A stretch of 64,000 nucleotides of DNA, taken from DASRFR01 sp035651455. Its GTDB lineage: Bacteria; Acidobacteriota; Terriglobia; Terriglobales; Acidobacteriaceae. This document shows positions 41,163 through 50,348 of the stretch, one piece after another (positions within the stretch are counted from its first letter, which is position 1; every line of letters begins with the position of its first letter). The notes beneath the pieces are model-generated. The model did no database searches. It was not told where the DNA came from and saw only the letters and a list, made by a program, of their open reading frames with translations. The DNA lies in the NCBI GenBank assembly GCA_035651455.1, contig DASRFR010000003.1, forward strand, positions 1-64,000, written 5' to 3'. The position numbers and the translations under genes are program-made.

Positions 41163-42152
41163 TTATCCAGGGGAAAAGACATCTCTCGCGGCCAGCACCG
41201 TGTTGCTGTGGATGGTGACAGTGTCCTCAACATTGCGCGCGTAGCCTCCGGCAAAGGTGACCATGACCGGGAGATTTTTCGCCATGGCAACGCGGAAGAC
41301 GAGTTCGTCGCGGCGCTTGAGGCCATCGATGGTCAGAGACAGGCCGCCGAGCTGGTCCTCGCGATAGGGATCCGCGCCGGCAATGTAGCAGAGCAGGTCC
41401 GGGTGGAACTGCCGCAGGCCGGAACTGAGCGCGTTGTCCAGCCAGGCGAGATAGTCTTCATCGCCGATCTCGTCGGGGAGATCGATATCGATCGATGAGG
41501 GCGGCTTCCAGGCCGGATAATTGTTCTCCTGATGCAGGGAGATGGTGAAAACCTCTCCGGAGTGGGAGTTGCGGACCTTGGCCGGGAGGGTTGAGTTCGG
41601 TCCGCTGGTGGACGGCAGTGGAGCGCCTGGAATGCGCGTGCCCGCGAAGATGGCGGCGGTGCCGTTGCCCTGGTGGACGTCACAGTCGACGGTCATCGCG
41701 GTACGGATTCGGTCGTCGCGCTGCAAGCGGCGAATGGCGATGGCGACGTCGTGAATCATGCAGAAGCCTTCGCCATGATCCGGGAAGGCATGGTGGAAGC
41801 CTCCGCCGATGCTGAAGGCGACCCGGTCTTCCAGCGCATGCTGCGCAGCCAGGATTGATCCCCCCGCAGCCAACCAAAATGCCCGCACAAGTTCGCGGGA
41901 GTAGGGAATCTCCATCTGCAATTCTTCACGCGCGGACAGCGTGGCGGTTTTCAGCTTGTGAACGTACTGCGGCGTGTGAACGAGCAGGACATCCTGATCG
42001 GCGGCAGGAGTGGGAGAAATGAAGTCGGATTCGTCGGCGACGCGGGTCGCGAGCAAGCGGTCGTGGATGCGCCGATATTTTTCGGCTGGGAAAACGTGGG
42101 CGCCGATAGGAAGGTAGTAGTCGGGGCTATACACGAGCTTGAAGGGCAGCAT
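41163..42152 (-). CDS. Histone-deacetylase-family protein (acetoin utilisation/HDAC-like)
   Basis: 329 residues with the whole arginase/deacetylase fold. Marks: F-S-I-G-G-G-F-H-H-A (His120-His121, the catalytic pair), TVDCDVHQGNGTAAIF with Asp158 and His160 as zinc ligands, CYIAGADPYREDQLGG with the third zinc Asp, and LPVMVTFAGGYAR. The closest known group is class IV-like bacterial deacetylases. Natural substrates in bacteria are acetylated polyamines, acetoin-linked enzymes or lysines; this one is not predictable. It stands alone, convergent with the propeller pseudogene. Confidence 0.9.
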   Translation of the reverse strand: MLPFKLVYSPDYYLPIGAHVFPAEKYRRIHDRLLATRVADESDFISPTPAADQDVLLVHTPQYVHKLKTATLSAREELQMEIPYSRELVRAFWLAAGGSILAAQHALEDRVAFSIGGGFHHAFPDHGEGFCMIHDVAIAIRRLQRDDRIRTAMTVDCDVHQGNGTAAIFAGTRIPGAPLPSTSGPNSTLPAKVRNSHSGEVFTISLHQENNYPAWKPPSSIDIDLPDEIGDEDYLAWLDNALSSGLRQFHPDLLCYIAGADPYREDQLGGLSLTIDGLKRRDELVFRVAMAKNLPVMVTFAGGYARNVEDTVTIHSNTVLAARDVFSPG

Positions 42153-42393
42153 TCGGATTCAGCGCTCAACTGCGAACTGAATATCATACGGCAGTCAAGC
42201 TCGACGTCACTGACTTGCTCAGGTGCAGCATGCAAAACCTGGTTTAAAGCGCTGTCACCACATGGCGTGATTCTAGTCACGGAGCTTGTTCTTCAGGCGA
42301 ATTAGGGCTGAAAGCACCAGCTTCCCTCCCCAGTGTTGTCGTACGGCAGAGCTTAAATTGCAGCATTTCGGAAGCTTTCCAAGAGGAACCGTA

Positions 42394-42875
42394 ATGCCTT
42401 TGAAAACGTGTCGCCCGCTCATAGTAATTTGGGTGGCGTTCGGGCTTTCAGTTTCCGCTCAAGATACCAGCACTGCAAAAATAAAGCCGGCTGAGAATCC
42501 AGCCACTATTTCAAGCGAGTCGCTTCCTTCCGGGCACGGATCTACGTTGCACCGATGCCTGATGGTTTTGAAACCTATGTCGTCGCGGGAATCGAGAAGA
42601 AGCACGTTCCGCTAATCATACTGACTGACAGGAGCAAAGCTGACTACGAGTTGAGCGGCGTGTCGGATAGCGATCGAGCGGGGTGGGCAAAGATGTTGTT
42701 TCTTGGATCCCAACAAACGAATGAAAGCGCCAGTGTAAAAATCGTGAACCTCAAGACCGGGAGTGTGGTCTTCGCCTATTCAGTGAACAAGACGAACTCT
42801 GCGAGAGGTAAGCAGAGTGCCGGCGAAGCGATAGCCAAGCACATTAACGAAAAAATCGAGAATCGCTACCACTGA
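42394..42875 (+). pseudogene. Frameshifted secreted protein, first of a tandem pair
   Basis: The gene starts at ATG 42394 (GAGGAA before it) with a signal peptide (LIVIWVAFGLSVSAQ). Near 42530 the frame is lost; a frame shifted by one base continues from A-R-I-Y-V-A-P-M-P-D-G-F through KHVPLIILTDRSKADYELSG and SVVFAYSVNKTN to 42875. A missing base in TCCGGGCACGG explains the break. It matches the next gene over its whole length (KVPLIIVEHRDEADFEITG and AVYAYSVNKISS there), so the two are duplicates. Either a true pseudogene or a sequencing error. Confidence 0.65.
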
Positions 42876-42884
42876 GGGCAGCCC

Positions 42885-43325
42885 ATGGAACACAAATTGA
42901 TGAAGATGCTCCTATCCTTGTTTATCGTGTCGATGCTTATTCCCGGCTACGCTCAGGACGCGGCAAACAAGGTCATTCCCGCTGGGTCGAAGGTTTACTT
43001 GGCTACGATGCCAAATGAATTCGGGGACTATCTGAAGGCCGCAATACAGTCGAAGAAAGTACCGTTGATCATCGTAGAACACAGAGATGAGGCCGATTTC
43101 GAAATCACCGGGCAGGCTGAGAGCCAAAAGGCAGGCACCGCGAAGAAAGTAATCATGTGGGACTGGCGTTCTAATGAGCAGGCGAGTATTCAGGTCAACA
43201 ACTTGAAGACAGGTCAGGCGGTGTATGCCTATTCCGTAAACAAGATTAGCTCGGCTCACGGCAGAAAAAGCAGCGCTGAAGCCTGTGCCAAACACCTTAA
43301 AGAAAAGATTGAGGGTGGAAGGTAG
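42885..43325 (+). CDS. Secreted protein of unknown function, second of a tandem pair
   Basis: 146 residues with a signal peptide (MLLSLFIVSMLIPGYAQ). The mature protein has S-K-V-Y-L-A-T-M-P, an ALQ-type helix region (FGDYLKAAIQSKKVPLIIVE), ADFEITGQAESQKAG and SIQVNNLKTGQAVYAYSV, ending with SSAEACAKHLKEKIEG. The pattern of a strand-helix core with a conserved nucleotide- or lipid-like pocket is not assignable. The same layout occurs in the frameshifted copy before it. Probably periplasmic. Confidence 0.7.
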   Translation: MEHKLMKMLLSLFIVSMLIPGYAQDAANKVIPAGSKVYLATMPNEFGDYLKAAIQSKKVPLIIVEHRDEADFEITGQAESQKAGTAKKVIMWDWRSNEQASIQVNNLKTGQAVYAYSVNKISSAHGRKSSAEACAKHLKEKIEGGR

Positions 43326-43370
43326 TTCGGCCTAAAGTTTCCAGCCGAAAACAGGACCGCTCCTTGTGGT

Positions 43371-43775
43371 TCAGCGTTTCTTACTCGAGGTCTGCGGAGT
43401 GGGCGCCACGATCGGGCGGCGGAGGGGGACAATGGCTCCGCGAGAAGGGTCGGCAGCGGCGGTGGCGCGGGATAAAACTTCTTCCTGGATGTACTTCACG
43501 AATTCCTGTATCTGGATCTGCATCTCCTCCATGCGTTCGCGCATTTGCAGGATGATGGCGATACCCGAGATGTTTACGCCCAAGTCGCGAGCTAGCGACA
43601 AAATGAATTCGAGGCGTTGCAAGTCTTCGTCGGTGTAGAGGCGGGTATTCCCATCGGTGCGGGAGGGCTTCAGCAGGCCTTCGCGCTCGTACAAGCGGAG
43701 CGTCTGCGGATGGATGCCATACATCTCGGCGACCGCCGAGATCATATAGGCACCCTTGGATTTGCGCTTGGTCAT
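43371..43775 (-). CDS. hspR: MerR-family heat-shock repressor HspR
   Basis: 134 residues. The MerR winged helix fills residues 10-75: YMISAVAEMYGIHPQTLRLY, then EREGLLKPSRTDGNTRLYT and DLQRLEFILSLARDLGVNIS, the HspR version of the family. The dimer helix follows (IAIILQMRERMEEMQIQIQE) and a short polar tail ends the chain. HspR represses dnaK and related genes by binding HAIR sites (CTTGAGT-N7-ACTCAAG); a HAIR-like site lies over the dnaK promoter at 50358-50378. Here hspR is not in the dnaK operon but about 3 kb from dnaJ. DnaK often acts as its corepressor. Confidence 0.88.
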   Translation of the reverse strand: MTKRKSKGAYMISAVAEMYGIHPQTLRLYEREGLLKPSRTDGNTRLYTDEDLQRLEFILSLARDLGVNISGIAIILQMRERMEEMQIQIQEFVKYIQEEVLSRATAAADPSRGAIVPLRRPIVAPTPQTSSKKR

Positions 43776-43906
43776 GGACGCTTAAGTTATATCAAAAACG
43801 CCAGCCGGGGGGGCGGTTTCGCAGACCGCGAGGCCTTTGACCCGGGAGGAACGCGCGGGAATCCTGCCGGGCGAGATGACGGGCCACTTGGTAGGGCGGA
43901 GATTTG

Positions 43907-45394
43907 TCAGGCCACGGGTTCGGCCGTTTGGTCCGCAACTGACCAGCCCTTGGGCTTGAGAGCCACGTTGACGGCGTACGCGAAAACGCCGGCAAGAATC
44001 AGCAGCAATCCAAAGGCAAATGAGCTCATGCCCAACACCTGCTCATGCTCGCTGCGGAAGACAGCAAAACCGAGCAGGAGAGTTGGGGCGATTCCGACGA
44101 TTACCGCACCGAGCAGGCCTCCGGGGACACGGAAAGGACGAGGCAGGTCGGGTTCGCGGACGCGAAGCCAGATCAAGGCAAGGAACTCGAGGGTCACGCT
44201 GCCGCCGTACAGCATGATGTCCAGGGTGACGAGACGTTCAAAGCCCAGGCCGAGGCACATGGCCCATCCCATGGCGCAGACGAGGATGGCGACCCATGGG
44301 GCGCGACGGCGATTGAGTTTGCCGAAGGCTGCGGGCAACATGCCATCCTGGGCCATGGCGAGCGGCAGGCGGGAGTAGCTCATCACCAGAGCGTTGAACA
44401 TGCCAAAGCCGCTGATCATGCCTCCGAGGACCAGGGCGACGCGCAGCACGGGCCCGGCGACGAGTCCGGCAATGTCGGCCCATGAACCGGTCTCCCATGC
44501 GCTGGCGCGCAGGCCAGTCATCCACATGGCCGCCACGGGAACCACGTAGCTGAGCGAAACTATGGCAACCGCCGCCAGCATAGCGCGGGGATAAGTGCGT
44601 TGCGGACGCTCGACTTCAGTGGCGATGGTAGACGCGTTGTCCCATCCCATGTAGTTCCACATGGCAATCAGCAGTCCGCCAAGGATGTCGACGGTGGAAC
44701 TCGTGGGCTTGGTGACGGCGGTCGCGAGCGCGCCGAACTTGAATGGAGCGAGGACAACAATAATTGCGAACGGCGCCGAAAGCGCGAAAAAGAGCCACAG
44801 AGAAGTGGTCGAGACCACCTTTACGCCGGCAACGTTCAGCAAGGCGCAGACCACGACGACTGCGAGCGCAACCATCACGCCACGGTGCCCTTCCTGGAAC
44901 CATGGAAACATGCGAGTGAGGTAAGCAACGAAGAGCGTGGGGTAGATCGCCATGTCGAAGATCGAGGCGACCAGAGAGAGCCAGGCTTCCTGGAATCCCC
45001 AGAAGTTACCCATGGCGCGTCGAACCCAGGCGTAGTAGCCCCCTTCGAAAGGCAGCGCACTCGAGAGTTCGCCGATCATGAAAGCGGTGGGAAGACTCCA
45101 GAGAAGCGGCGTAAGCAGCAGGATGAGGATGGCGCGTCCGTAGCCGGCGCCGTGCACGATGTCTTCAGTGCCGTAGGTCCCCCCGGAAACCATAAAGAAG
45201 GTAGCCGCGACCAAGGGCCACAAGGTCAGACGAACGAATTTTTTTCGGGGAACGACTGCGAGAGACTGCTGGTGCTTCTGGATGGATGCGCTAGCGGTTG
45301 CCAATTTCGATGGCTGCCTCCGTGGGCGACTCACTCTCACCACCCCGTCTCCCTTGTTGTCGGGGCTCCCGGTTTGACCGCGATTTCCGGGCAT
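43907..45394 (-). CDS. APC-superfamily amino-acid permease
   Basis: 495 residues from ATG 45394 with about twelve membrane helices. The amino acid/polyamine antiporter pattern is visible: TFFMVSGGTYGTEDIVHGAG at helix 1 (the unwound G-S/G-G type substrate loop), LPFEGGYYAWVRRAMGNFWG, IAMWNYMGWDNASTIATEVE and PRAMLAAVAIVSLSYVVPVA. It imports or exchanges amino acids or amines; the substrate cannot be told. No ribosome binding site is evident at the start, and the first 55 residues are polar and poorly conserved, so a later start is possible. It lies between hspR and the MarR-GNAT gene, on the same strand as both. Confidence 0.85.
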   Translation of the reverse strand: MPGNRGQTGSPDNKGDGVVRVSRPRRQPSKLATASASIQKHQQSLAVVPRKKFVRLTLWPLVAATFFMVSGGTYGTEDIVHGAGYGRAILILLLTPLLWSLPTAFMIGELSSALPFEGGYYAWVRRAMGNFWGFQEAWLSLVASIFDMAIYPTLFVAYLTRMFPWFQEGHRGVMVALAVVVVCALLNVAGVKVVSTTSLWLFFALSAPFAIIVVLAPFKFGALATAVTKPTSSTVDILGGLLIAMWNYMGWDNASTIATEVERPQRTYPRAMLAAVAIVSLSYVVPVAAMWMTGLRASAWETGSWADIAGLVAGPVLRVALVLGGMISGFGMFNALVMSYSRLPLAMAQDGMLPAAFGKLNRRRAPWVAILVCAMGWAMCLGLGFERLVTLDIMLYGGSVTLEFLALIWLRVREPDLPRPFRVPGGLLGAVIVGIAPTLLLGFAVFRSEHEQVLGMSSFAFGLLLILAGVFAYAVNVALKPKGWSVADQTAEPVA

Positions 45395-45563
45395 TTCGGC
45401 GAAGTTAGTTCGCAAGCGAAGAATACGGCAAATCACACGAGAAGTGTGGAGAAAAAGTGTCAAAAAATGATTTTCGAGACTGACCAGAGTAACGCGCACG
45501 ACTCGCGCGGGATCTCTGACCCGGCGCATGCGCCAGAGCCGGGTGGGAAAAGCGTTCGTCGGT

Positions 45564-46511
45564 TCAGAGTTTAAGTTCCCAACTCTCGGAGATAAGGTCG
45601 GTGCGGCTCCAGCTCTGGTGAGATTCCTGTTTGACGAGCTTGAAACCAGCTTGCCGGTAGATGCCGCGGGCGGCCTTAAGTTCACTTTGCGTCCACAGCA
45701 TCATCTTCTTGTACCCGCACTGCCGGGCGAAGCGTATGCACTCCGAGACTAGCCGCTTGCCAATGCCAAGACGGCGGGCGGAGGGTTCCACCAGCAGCAA
45801 GCGCAGCTTTGCCATGCTTTGCGATTTTCGGCAAAGAAAAACTGAGCCGACGATTTCGCCATTTCGTTCAGCAATCCAACAGCGTTCTTGCCGGGGGTCG
45901 AAATTCTGGATGAACTGGGAGACGATGCCGGCGACCAGAGCCTCAAACCGCTCGTCGTAGCCGTATTCCTGCGAGTAGAGGACGCCGTGCCGGTAGGTGA
46001 CCCAACCCATGTCACCAGGCTGATGGGAGCGAAGCAGGTACGGCTCCGAGCTGGGCGGCGCTGGCTCAAGCACGGCCTGAATGCTCTCCATGGCGTGTAC
46101 CAGGCGCGACTGATCGTGTGTAGAGAGAGCGCTGAGTATGCCGGCAACGTCTTCAGCGGAGCGCCGATCGAGAGGGGCGAAGACCTTGCGTCCAGCGGTA
46201 GTGAGCGACAGGAGAGACTGGCGGGCATCGTCGGGCGAAGGCTTCTTCTGGACGTAGCCGCGCTTCGCAAAGGCGCGCAGCATGCGGCTGAGATAGCCGG
46301 GATCGAGCGCGAGATCGCGGCATAGCTCAGTGGCGCTGGTTTGCTGGCGATGGGCAAGCTCGTAGAGAACGCGGACTTCGGTCAGAGAAAAGGGGCTGCG
46401 ATAGACGCCCTCGTTCAAGATTCCGATCTGGCGGGTGTAGAAGCGATTAAAGCGGCGGACTGCGTCGACGGGAACAGGCGATGGCGGGGAAAGAGAGGCA
46501 CGCGCCGACAT
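45564..46511 (-). CDS. MarR-type regulator fused to a GNAT acetyltransferase
   Basis: 315 residues from ATG 46511. Residues 20-150 are a MarR winged helix (SLTEVRVLYELAHRQQTSAT, then DPGYLSRMLRAFAKRGYVQK and the wing SPDDARQSLLSLT). Residues 165-315 are a GNAT acetyltransferase, with LRLLLVEPSARRLGIGKRLV, the acetyl-CoA loop (R-x-x-G-I-G-K), and the YKKMMLWTQSELKAARGIYR block. MarR-GNAT fusions are known in many bacteria; how the parts communicate is not known here. A 13-bp palindrome TTGACTTAGTCAA lies 23 nt before the start and is a likely own operator. Confidence 0.88.
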   Translation of the reverse strand: MSARASLSPPSPVPVDAVRRFNRFYTRQIGILNEGVYRSPFSLTEVRVLYELAHRQQTSATELCRDLALDPGYLSRMLRAFAKRGYVQKKPSPDDARQSLLSLTTAGRKVFAPLDRRSAEDVAGILSALSTHDQSRLVHAMESIQAVLEPAPPSSEPYLLRSHQPGDMGWVTYRHGVLYSQEYGYDERFEALVAGIVSQFIQNFDPRQERCWIAERNGEIVGSVFLCRKSQSMAKLRLLLVEPSARRLGIGKRLVSECIRFARQCGYKKMMLWTQSELKAARGIYRQAGFKLVKQESHQSWSRTDLISESWELKL

Positions 46512-46530
46512 ACGGCAATTGTCAAACAAA

Positions 46531-46550
46531 ATATTGACTTAGTCAAATAT
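46531..46550. promoter_or_regulatory. Palindromic operator upstream of the MarR-GNAT gene
   Basis: ATATTGACTTAGTCAAATAT, with the symmetric core TTGACTTAGTCAA at 46534-46546. MarR proteins bind such AT-rich palindromes over their own promoter. The position, about 20 nt before the start codon, fits autoregulation. Confidence 0.6.
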
Positions 46551-46622
46551 CCCCGAAAAGGGGGGATGGTTCTGCCGTGGGATGTGCCAAGCCTCGGGTT
46601 TCCGGAATGGCCGCTCAGCTCC

Positions 46623-47858
46623 CTAGACTTTGGCCCAGAGGTCGGCGCGAGGATCATCCGGGTTCAGCTTGGCGAGCTCGCGAAGCAGCTCCTTGGTGCG
46701 CTCGTCACGCGGAGTAGGCACGCTGACCTTGATTTCGACGATCTCATCGCCCCGCATGCCGTCGCGGGTAGCCGAAGGCACGCCTTTTTCGCGAAGGCGA
46801 AGCTTTTGCCCAGACTGCGTGCCGGGGGGAATTTTCAGCAAGGCGCGTCCATCGATGGTCGGGACCTCGATCTTGGCGCCGAGCGTGGCCTCGCTGACGC
46901 TCACGGGGACAGTGAGATGGATGTCATCTCCCTCGCGATGGAAAAGGGGGTGATCACCGGTGCGAATGATCACGTACAAATCTCCGGGAGCGCCGCCACG
47001 GTGGCCGGCATTACCTTTGCCTGGAACGCGGATGCGCTGTCCATCGCGCGTCCCTGCCTTGATGCGAACTTCGAGAGGCTCAGTGCGTTCGACTGTGCCT
47101 TCGCCGTGACATGTCGGGCAGGTGGAGATGTTCTTGCCCGTACCGTGACAGCGCGGGCAGGGCACGTTGAATTTCATGCGGCCGCCGGTCTGCTCAATGG
47201 TGCCCTTTCCTTTACATTGCGGGCAGACCCCTGGCTGTTCCAGATAGCCCTGTCCGGAGCAATGGGTGCAGGTGTCGCGACGGGTGATGTTGAGGCGCAT
47301 AACGCCGCCGCGCACGGCAGTCCAGAAAGGTACATTGACCTGGTATTCGAGATCGGAGCCAGGTTCGGGACCGTCCTCCGCCGCGGGGGCACGCCCGCCG
47401 CTGAACATGCTGCCGAAGATGTCGCGGAAGCTGCCGCTACCCGCGCTGGACCTGCGGCCTCGCGTCGCACCTCCGCCTTCGAACAGGTCGGAAAAATCGA
47501 AACCACCGAAATCGAACGGGACGCCTTGCGCGCCACCCTGGGGAGCGCCTCCAGGAAAACCTCCGAACCCACCGGCGCCGGTCGCACCGCCGCGAGCATA
47601 GGCTTCGGCGGCCGCGGGATCGATGTTGTCAGAGTAGAAGCCGAGCTGATCGTAGATCTTGCGTTTCTTGGGATCGCTGAGGACATCGTTCGCCTCAGAG
47701 ATCGTTTTAAACTTTTCTTCGGCGGACTTATCGCCCGGATTGACGTCAGGGTGGTACTTCCGCGCGAGCTTGCGGAAAGCTTTGCGGATCTCCTCCTCGG
47801 TGGCATTCTTTTTGACGCCGAGGGCCTCGTAATAATCTTTTTTGGTGGTAGTCGCCAT
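46623..47858 (-). CDS. dnaJ: Chaperone DnaJ
   Basis: 411 residues. The J domain (1-75) has DYYEALGVKKNATEEEIRKA and the H-P-D motif in RKYHPDVNPGD. A long Gly/Phe-rich linker (GGFGGFPGGAPQGGAQ) with a DFSDLFEGGG segment follows. The zinc domain carries four Cys motifs (CTHCSGQG, CPQCKGKG, CPRCHGTG, CPTCHGEG). The C-terminal substrate-binding domains are complete. DnaJ stimulates the ATPase of DnaK and brings it substrates. It lies downstream of dnaK on the same strand, separated by 470 nt in which a small ORF was found. Confidence 0.95.
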   Translation of the reverse strand: MATTTKKDYYEALGVKKNATEEEIRKAFRKLARKYHPDVNPGDKSAEEKFKTISEANDVLSDPKKRKIYDQLGFYSDNIDPAAAEAYARGGATGAGGFGGFPGGAPQGGAQGVPFDFGGFDFSDLFEGGGATRGRRSSAGSGSFRDIFGSMFSGGRAPAAEDGPEPGSDLEYQVNVPFWTAVRGGVMRLNITRRDTCTHCSGQGYLEQPGVCPQCKGKGTIEQTGGRMKFNVPCPRCHGTGKNISTCPTCHGEGTVERTEPLEVRIKAGTRDGQRIRVPGKGNAGHRGGAPGDLYVIIRTGDHPLFHREGDDIHLTVPVSVSEATLGAKIEVPTIDGRALLKIPPGTQSGQKLRLREKGVPSATRDGMRGDEIVEIKVSVPTPRDERTKELLRELAKLNPDDPRADLWAKV

Positions 47859-47999
47859 ACTAGCTATTGGCCTTCACAGGTTTAATCCTGCGCTGCACTT
47901 TGTGTTACTCCTGAGCGAAGCCTGTCCACCCGCAAGCGAATGGATGGCTGCGCTCAGTATGGCAGTAGTAGTCAAAGGAAAATTTCGTTTTGTGTCACT

Positions 48000-48170
48000 T
48001 CAGTTAGAAACATCGTGTTGTCCGGGTCGCAGCTTGGGCTGGGACTCGGGGCCGTCCACGTACACAGGGATGCGGTGCAATCCCTGCGGGGTCGCCGAGA
48101 ATACGAACCAGCGGCGCTCGTCCTCCACGAATGCCAAAAAATATTCCTTACCTTTGATTTCAAATCTCAA
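48000..48170 (-). CDS. Small ORF between dnaK and dnaJ (56 aa)
   Basis: The frame reads RFEIKGKEYFLAFVEDERRW, then FVFSATPQGLHRIPVYVDGP and a polar tail, and stops at 48000-48002. It has strong protein character and GC-rich third positions. The TTG at 48170 has GGGAG 10 nt before it, an acceptable start; the frame is open further up to 48226, with no ATG. The sequence alternates strands and turns, like a small beta-barrel. No family recognised. Its place in the heat-shock operon suggests coexpression with dnaK and dnaJ. Confidence 0.6.
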   Translation of the reverse strand: MRFEIKGKEYFLAFVEDERRWFVFSATPQGLHRIPVYVDGPESQPKLRPGQHDVSN

Positions 48171-48327
48171 TTCAGTAATTCTCCCTGGGTCTAAACCAAA
48201 AACTGAGCCACGGACCTTGCCCGGACTTCGGATTGAACCGTTTTAATCCGTGCCGATCCGTGGCCGCATGTTCTGCCGAGCTGCGCTCGACAAGATCGCA
48301 GCGGGTGTAAACGCCCGCTAAGTGCGA

Positions 48328-50256
48328 TCACTTCTTGTCTTCGACGTCGACGTACTCGGCATCGATGACGCCTTCGTCTTTCTTTGCCTGACCATCACTA
48401 GCGGGCGCCGCGCCGGCGCTGGGACCCGCACCCGGACTGGCTTCGCCCTGCGGCTGAGCGGCCTTGTACATCTGTTCAGCCAGCTTGTGCGAGGCCTGCG
48501 TCAGGCGCTCACGCGCGGAGTCCATAGCCTGCTTGGTGCCGGTTTCGAGCGCCTTTTTGGCGTCGGCCACGGCGTTTTCAACGTCGCCACGCTCGCTGCC
48601 GGAGATCTTGTCCCCGTGCTCGCGCAGCATTTTCTCCACGCTGTAGACCATGGAGTCGAGCTGGTTGCGCGACTCGATCTCCTCGCGCTTCTGCTTGTCC
48701 TCGGCGGAGTGAGCGTCGGCTTCCTTCGCCATGCGATCGACTTCCTCTTTCGACAGGCCCGAAGACGACGTGATCGTAATCTTCTGGTCCTTCTGAGTGG
48801 CCATGTCTTTCGCGGTCACGTTCAGGATGCCATTGGCGTCGATATCAAACGTCACTTCGATTTGCGGCACGCCACGCGGAGCCGGCGGAATGCCGGTCAG
48901 GTGGAACTTGCCAAGCGTGCGGTTCTGCGCGGCCATGGGCCGCTCGCCCTGCAATACGTGCACTTCGACCGAGGTTTGACTGTCCGCAGCGGTTGAGAAC
49001 GTTTCCGTCTTCCGCGTGGGAATCGTGGTGTTGCGCGGGATCATCGGGGTTGCCACACCGCCCAGCGTCTCGATCGAGAGCGTGAGGGGAGTGACATCCA
49101 GCAGGAGAAGGTCTTTGACCTCGCCCTTGAGCACGCCCCCCTGAATGGCTGCACCGACCGCCACGACTTCGTCCGGGTTAACGCCCTTGTGGCCTTCGCG
49201 TCCGAACAGCTCCTTCACCAGCTGCTGAATGCGAGGCATACGCGTCTGTCCGCCGACCAGCACGACTTCGTTGATCTTGCTGGTATCCACGCCCGCATCC
49301 TTCATGCACTGTTTGCAGGGACCCACGGAGCGCTGGATGATGTCTTCCACCATGCTCTCCAGCTTGGCGCGAGTCAGCCGCTTGACCAGGTGCTTGGGAC
49401 CGCTGGCATCGGCGGTGATGAAAGGCAGATTGATCTCGGTTTCCATGGTGGTGGAGAGCTCGATCTTGGCGCGCTCCGCCGCGTCACGCAGACGCTGCAG
49501 CGCCATCTCGTTGCCCTTGCCACGCAAGTCGAGACCTTCGTCTTTCTTGAATTCTTCAATCAGCCAATCGACGATGCGCTGGTCGATGTTGTCACCGCCC
49601 AGGTGGGTATCGCCATTGGTAGCTTTGACTTCAATGACGCCTTCCCCGACTTCGAGTATCGAGATGTCGAAGGTGCCGCCGCCGAAATCGTAAACAGCGA
49701 TGGTTTCATCTTTCTTTTTGTCAAGACCATAGGCCAGCGCAGCCGCTGTCGGCTCGTTGATGATGCGCTTTACGTCGAGCCCGGCGATCCGGCCCGCGTC
49801 CTTGGTGGCCTGGCGTTGAGCGTCGTTAAAATATGCAGGAACGGTGATCACCGCTTCGCTGATCTTTTCGCCGAGATAGTCTTCCGCCGCCTTCTTGAGT
49901 TTCTGCAGGATCATCGCGGAAACTTCGGGCGGGGTGTATTCCTTGCCCTGCGCCACGACCGCGACGTGATCGCCTTGCCTGACCACTTTGTAGGGCACCA
50001 TCTTCATTTCTTCATTGACTTCGTCATAGCGCCGCCCCATAAAGCGCTTGATGGAATAGATCGTATTCTCGGGATTAGTGATCGCCTGCCGTTTGGCGAC
50101 CTGTCCGACCAACCGCTCACCGGTCTTGGTAAAGCCCACGACCGAGGGGGTGGTCCGCCCGCCTTCCTCGTTAGGAATGACCTTGGGCTCTCCCCCCTCC
50201 ATCACCGCGACGCACGAGTTAGTGGTGCCGAGGTCAATTCCAATTACTTTGCTCAT
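48328..50256 (-). CDS. dnaK: Chaperone DnaK (Hsp70)
   Basis: 642 residues, full length. The ATPase domain begins IGIDLGTTNSCVAVMEGG and contains VPAYFNDAQRQATKDAGRIA, AVYDFGGGTFDISILEVG and VVLVGGQTRMPRIQQLVKEL. The linker DLLLLDVTPLTLSIETLG is intact, followed by the peptide-binding domain and a Gly/Ala-rich tail ending in the acidic E-Y-V-D-V-E-D-K-K. It folds and protects proteins with DnaJ and GrpE. AAGGG is 4 nt before the ATG. The promoter at 50349-50377 has a near-perfect consensus and a HAIR-like site, so HspR (43371-43775) is the likely regulator. Confidence 0.97.
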   Translation of the reverse strand: MSKVIGIDLGTTNSCVAVMEGGEPKVIPNEEGGRTTPSVVGFTKTGERLVGQVAKRQAITNPENTIYSIKRFMGRRYDEVNEEMKMVPYKVVRQGDHVAVVAQGKEYTPPEVSAMILQKLKKAAEDYLGEKISEAVITVPAYFNDAQRQATKDAGRIAGLDVKRIINEPTAAALAYGLDKKKDETIAVYDFGGGTFDISILEVGEGVIEVKATNGDTHLGGDNIDQRIVDWLIEEFKKDEGLDLRGKGNEMALQRLRDAAERAKIELSTTMETEINLPFITADASGPKHLVKRLTRAKLESMVEDIIQRSVGPCKQCMKDAGVDTSKINEVVLVGGQTRMPRIQQLVKELFGREGHKGVNPDEVVAVGAAIQGGVLKGEVKDLLLLDVTPLTLSIETLGGVATPMIPRNTTIPTRKTETFSTAADSQTSVEVHVLQGERPMAAQNRTLGKFHLTGIPPAPRGVPQIEVTFDIDANGILNVTAKDMATQKDQKITITSSSGLSKEEVDRMAKEADAHSAEDKQKREEIESRNQLDSMVYSVEKMLREHGDKISGSERGDVENAVADAKKALETGTKQAMDSARERLTQASHKLAEQMYKAAQPQGEASPGAGPSAGAAPASDGQAKKDEGVIDAEYVDVEDKK

Positions 50257-50348
50257 AAGACCCTTTCCTCCTCAAAAACCAATCGATGCTTCTAATGCCT
50301 TGAATAGTAAGGCTGTTAATCCATCTACTCGGGCCTATCAACGTCGTT

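Noticed and set aside
46341..47885. Long + strand open frame of 514 codons
   Set aside because: Antisense of dnaJ and its downstream region; dnaJ motifs are complete on the minus strand.
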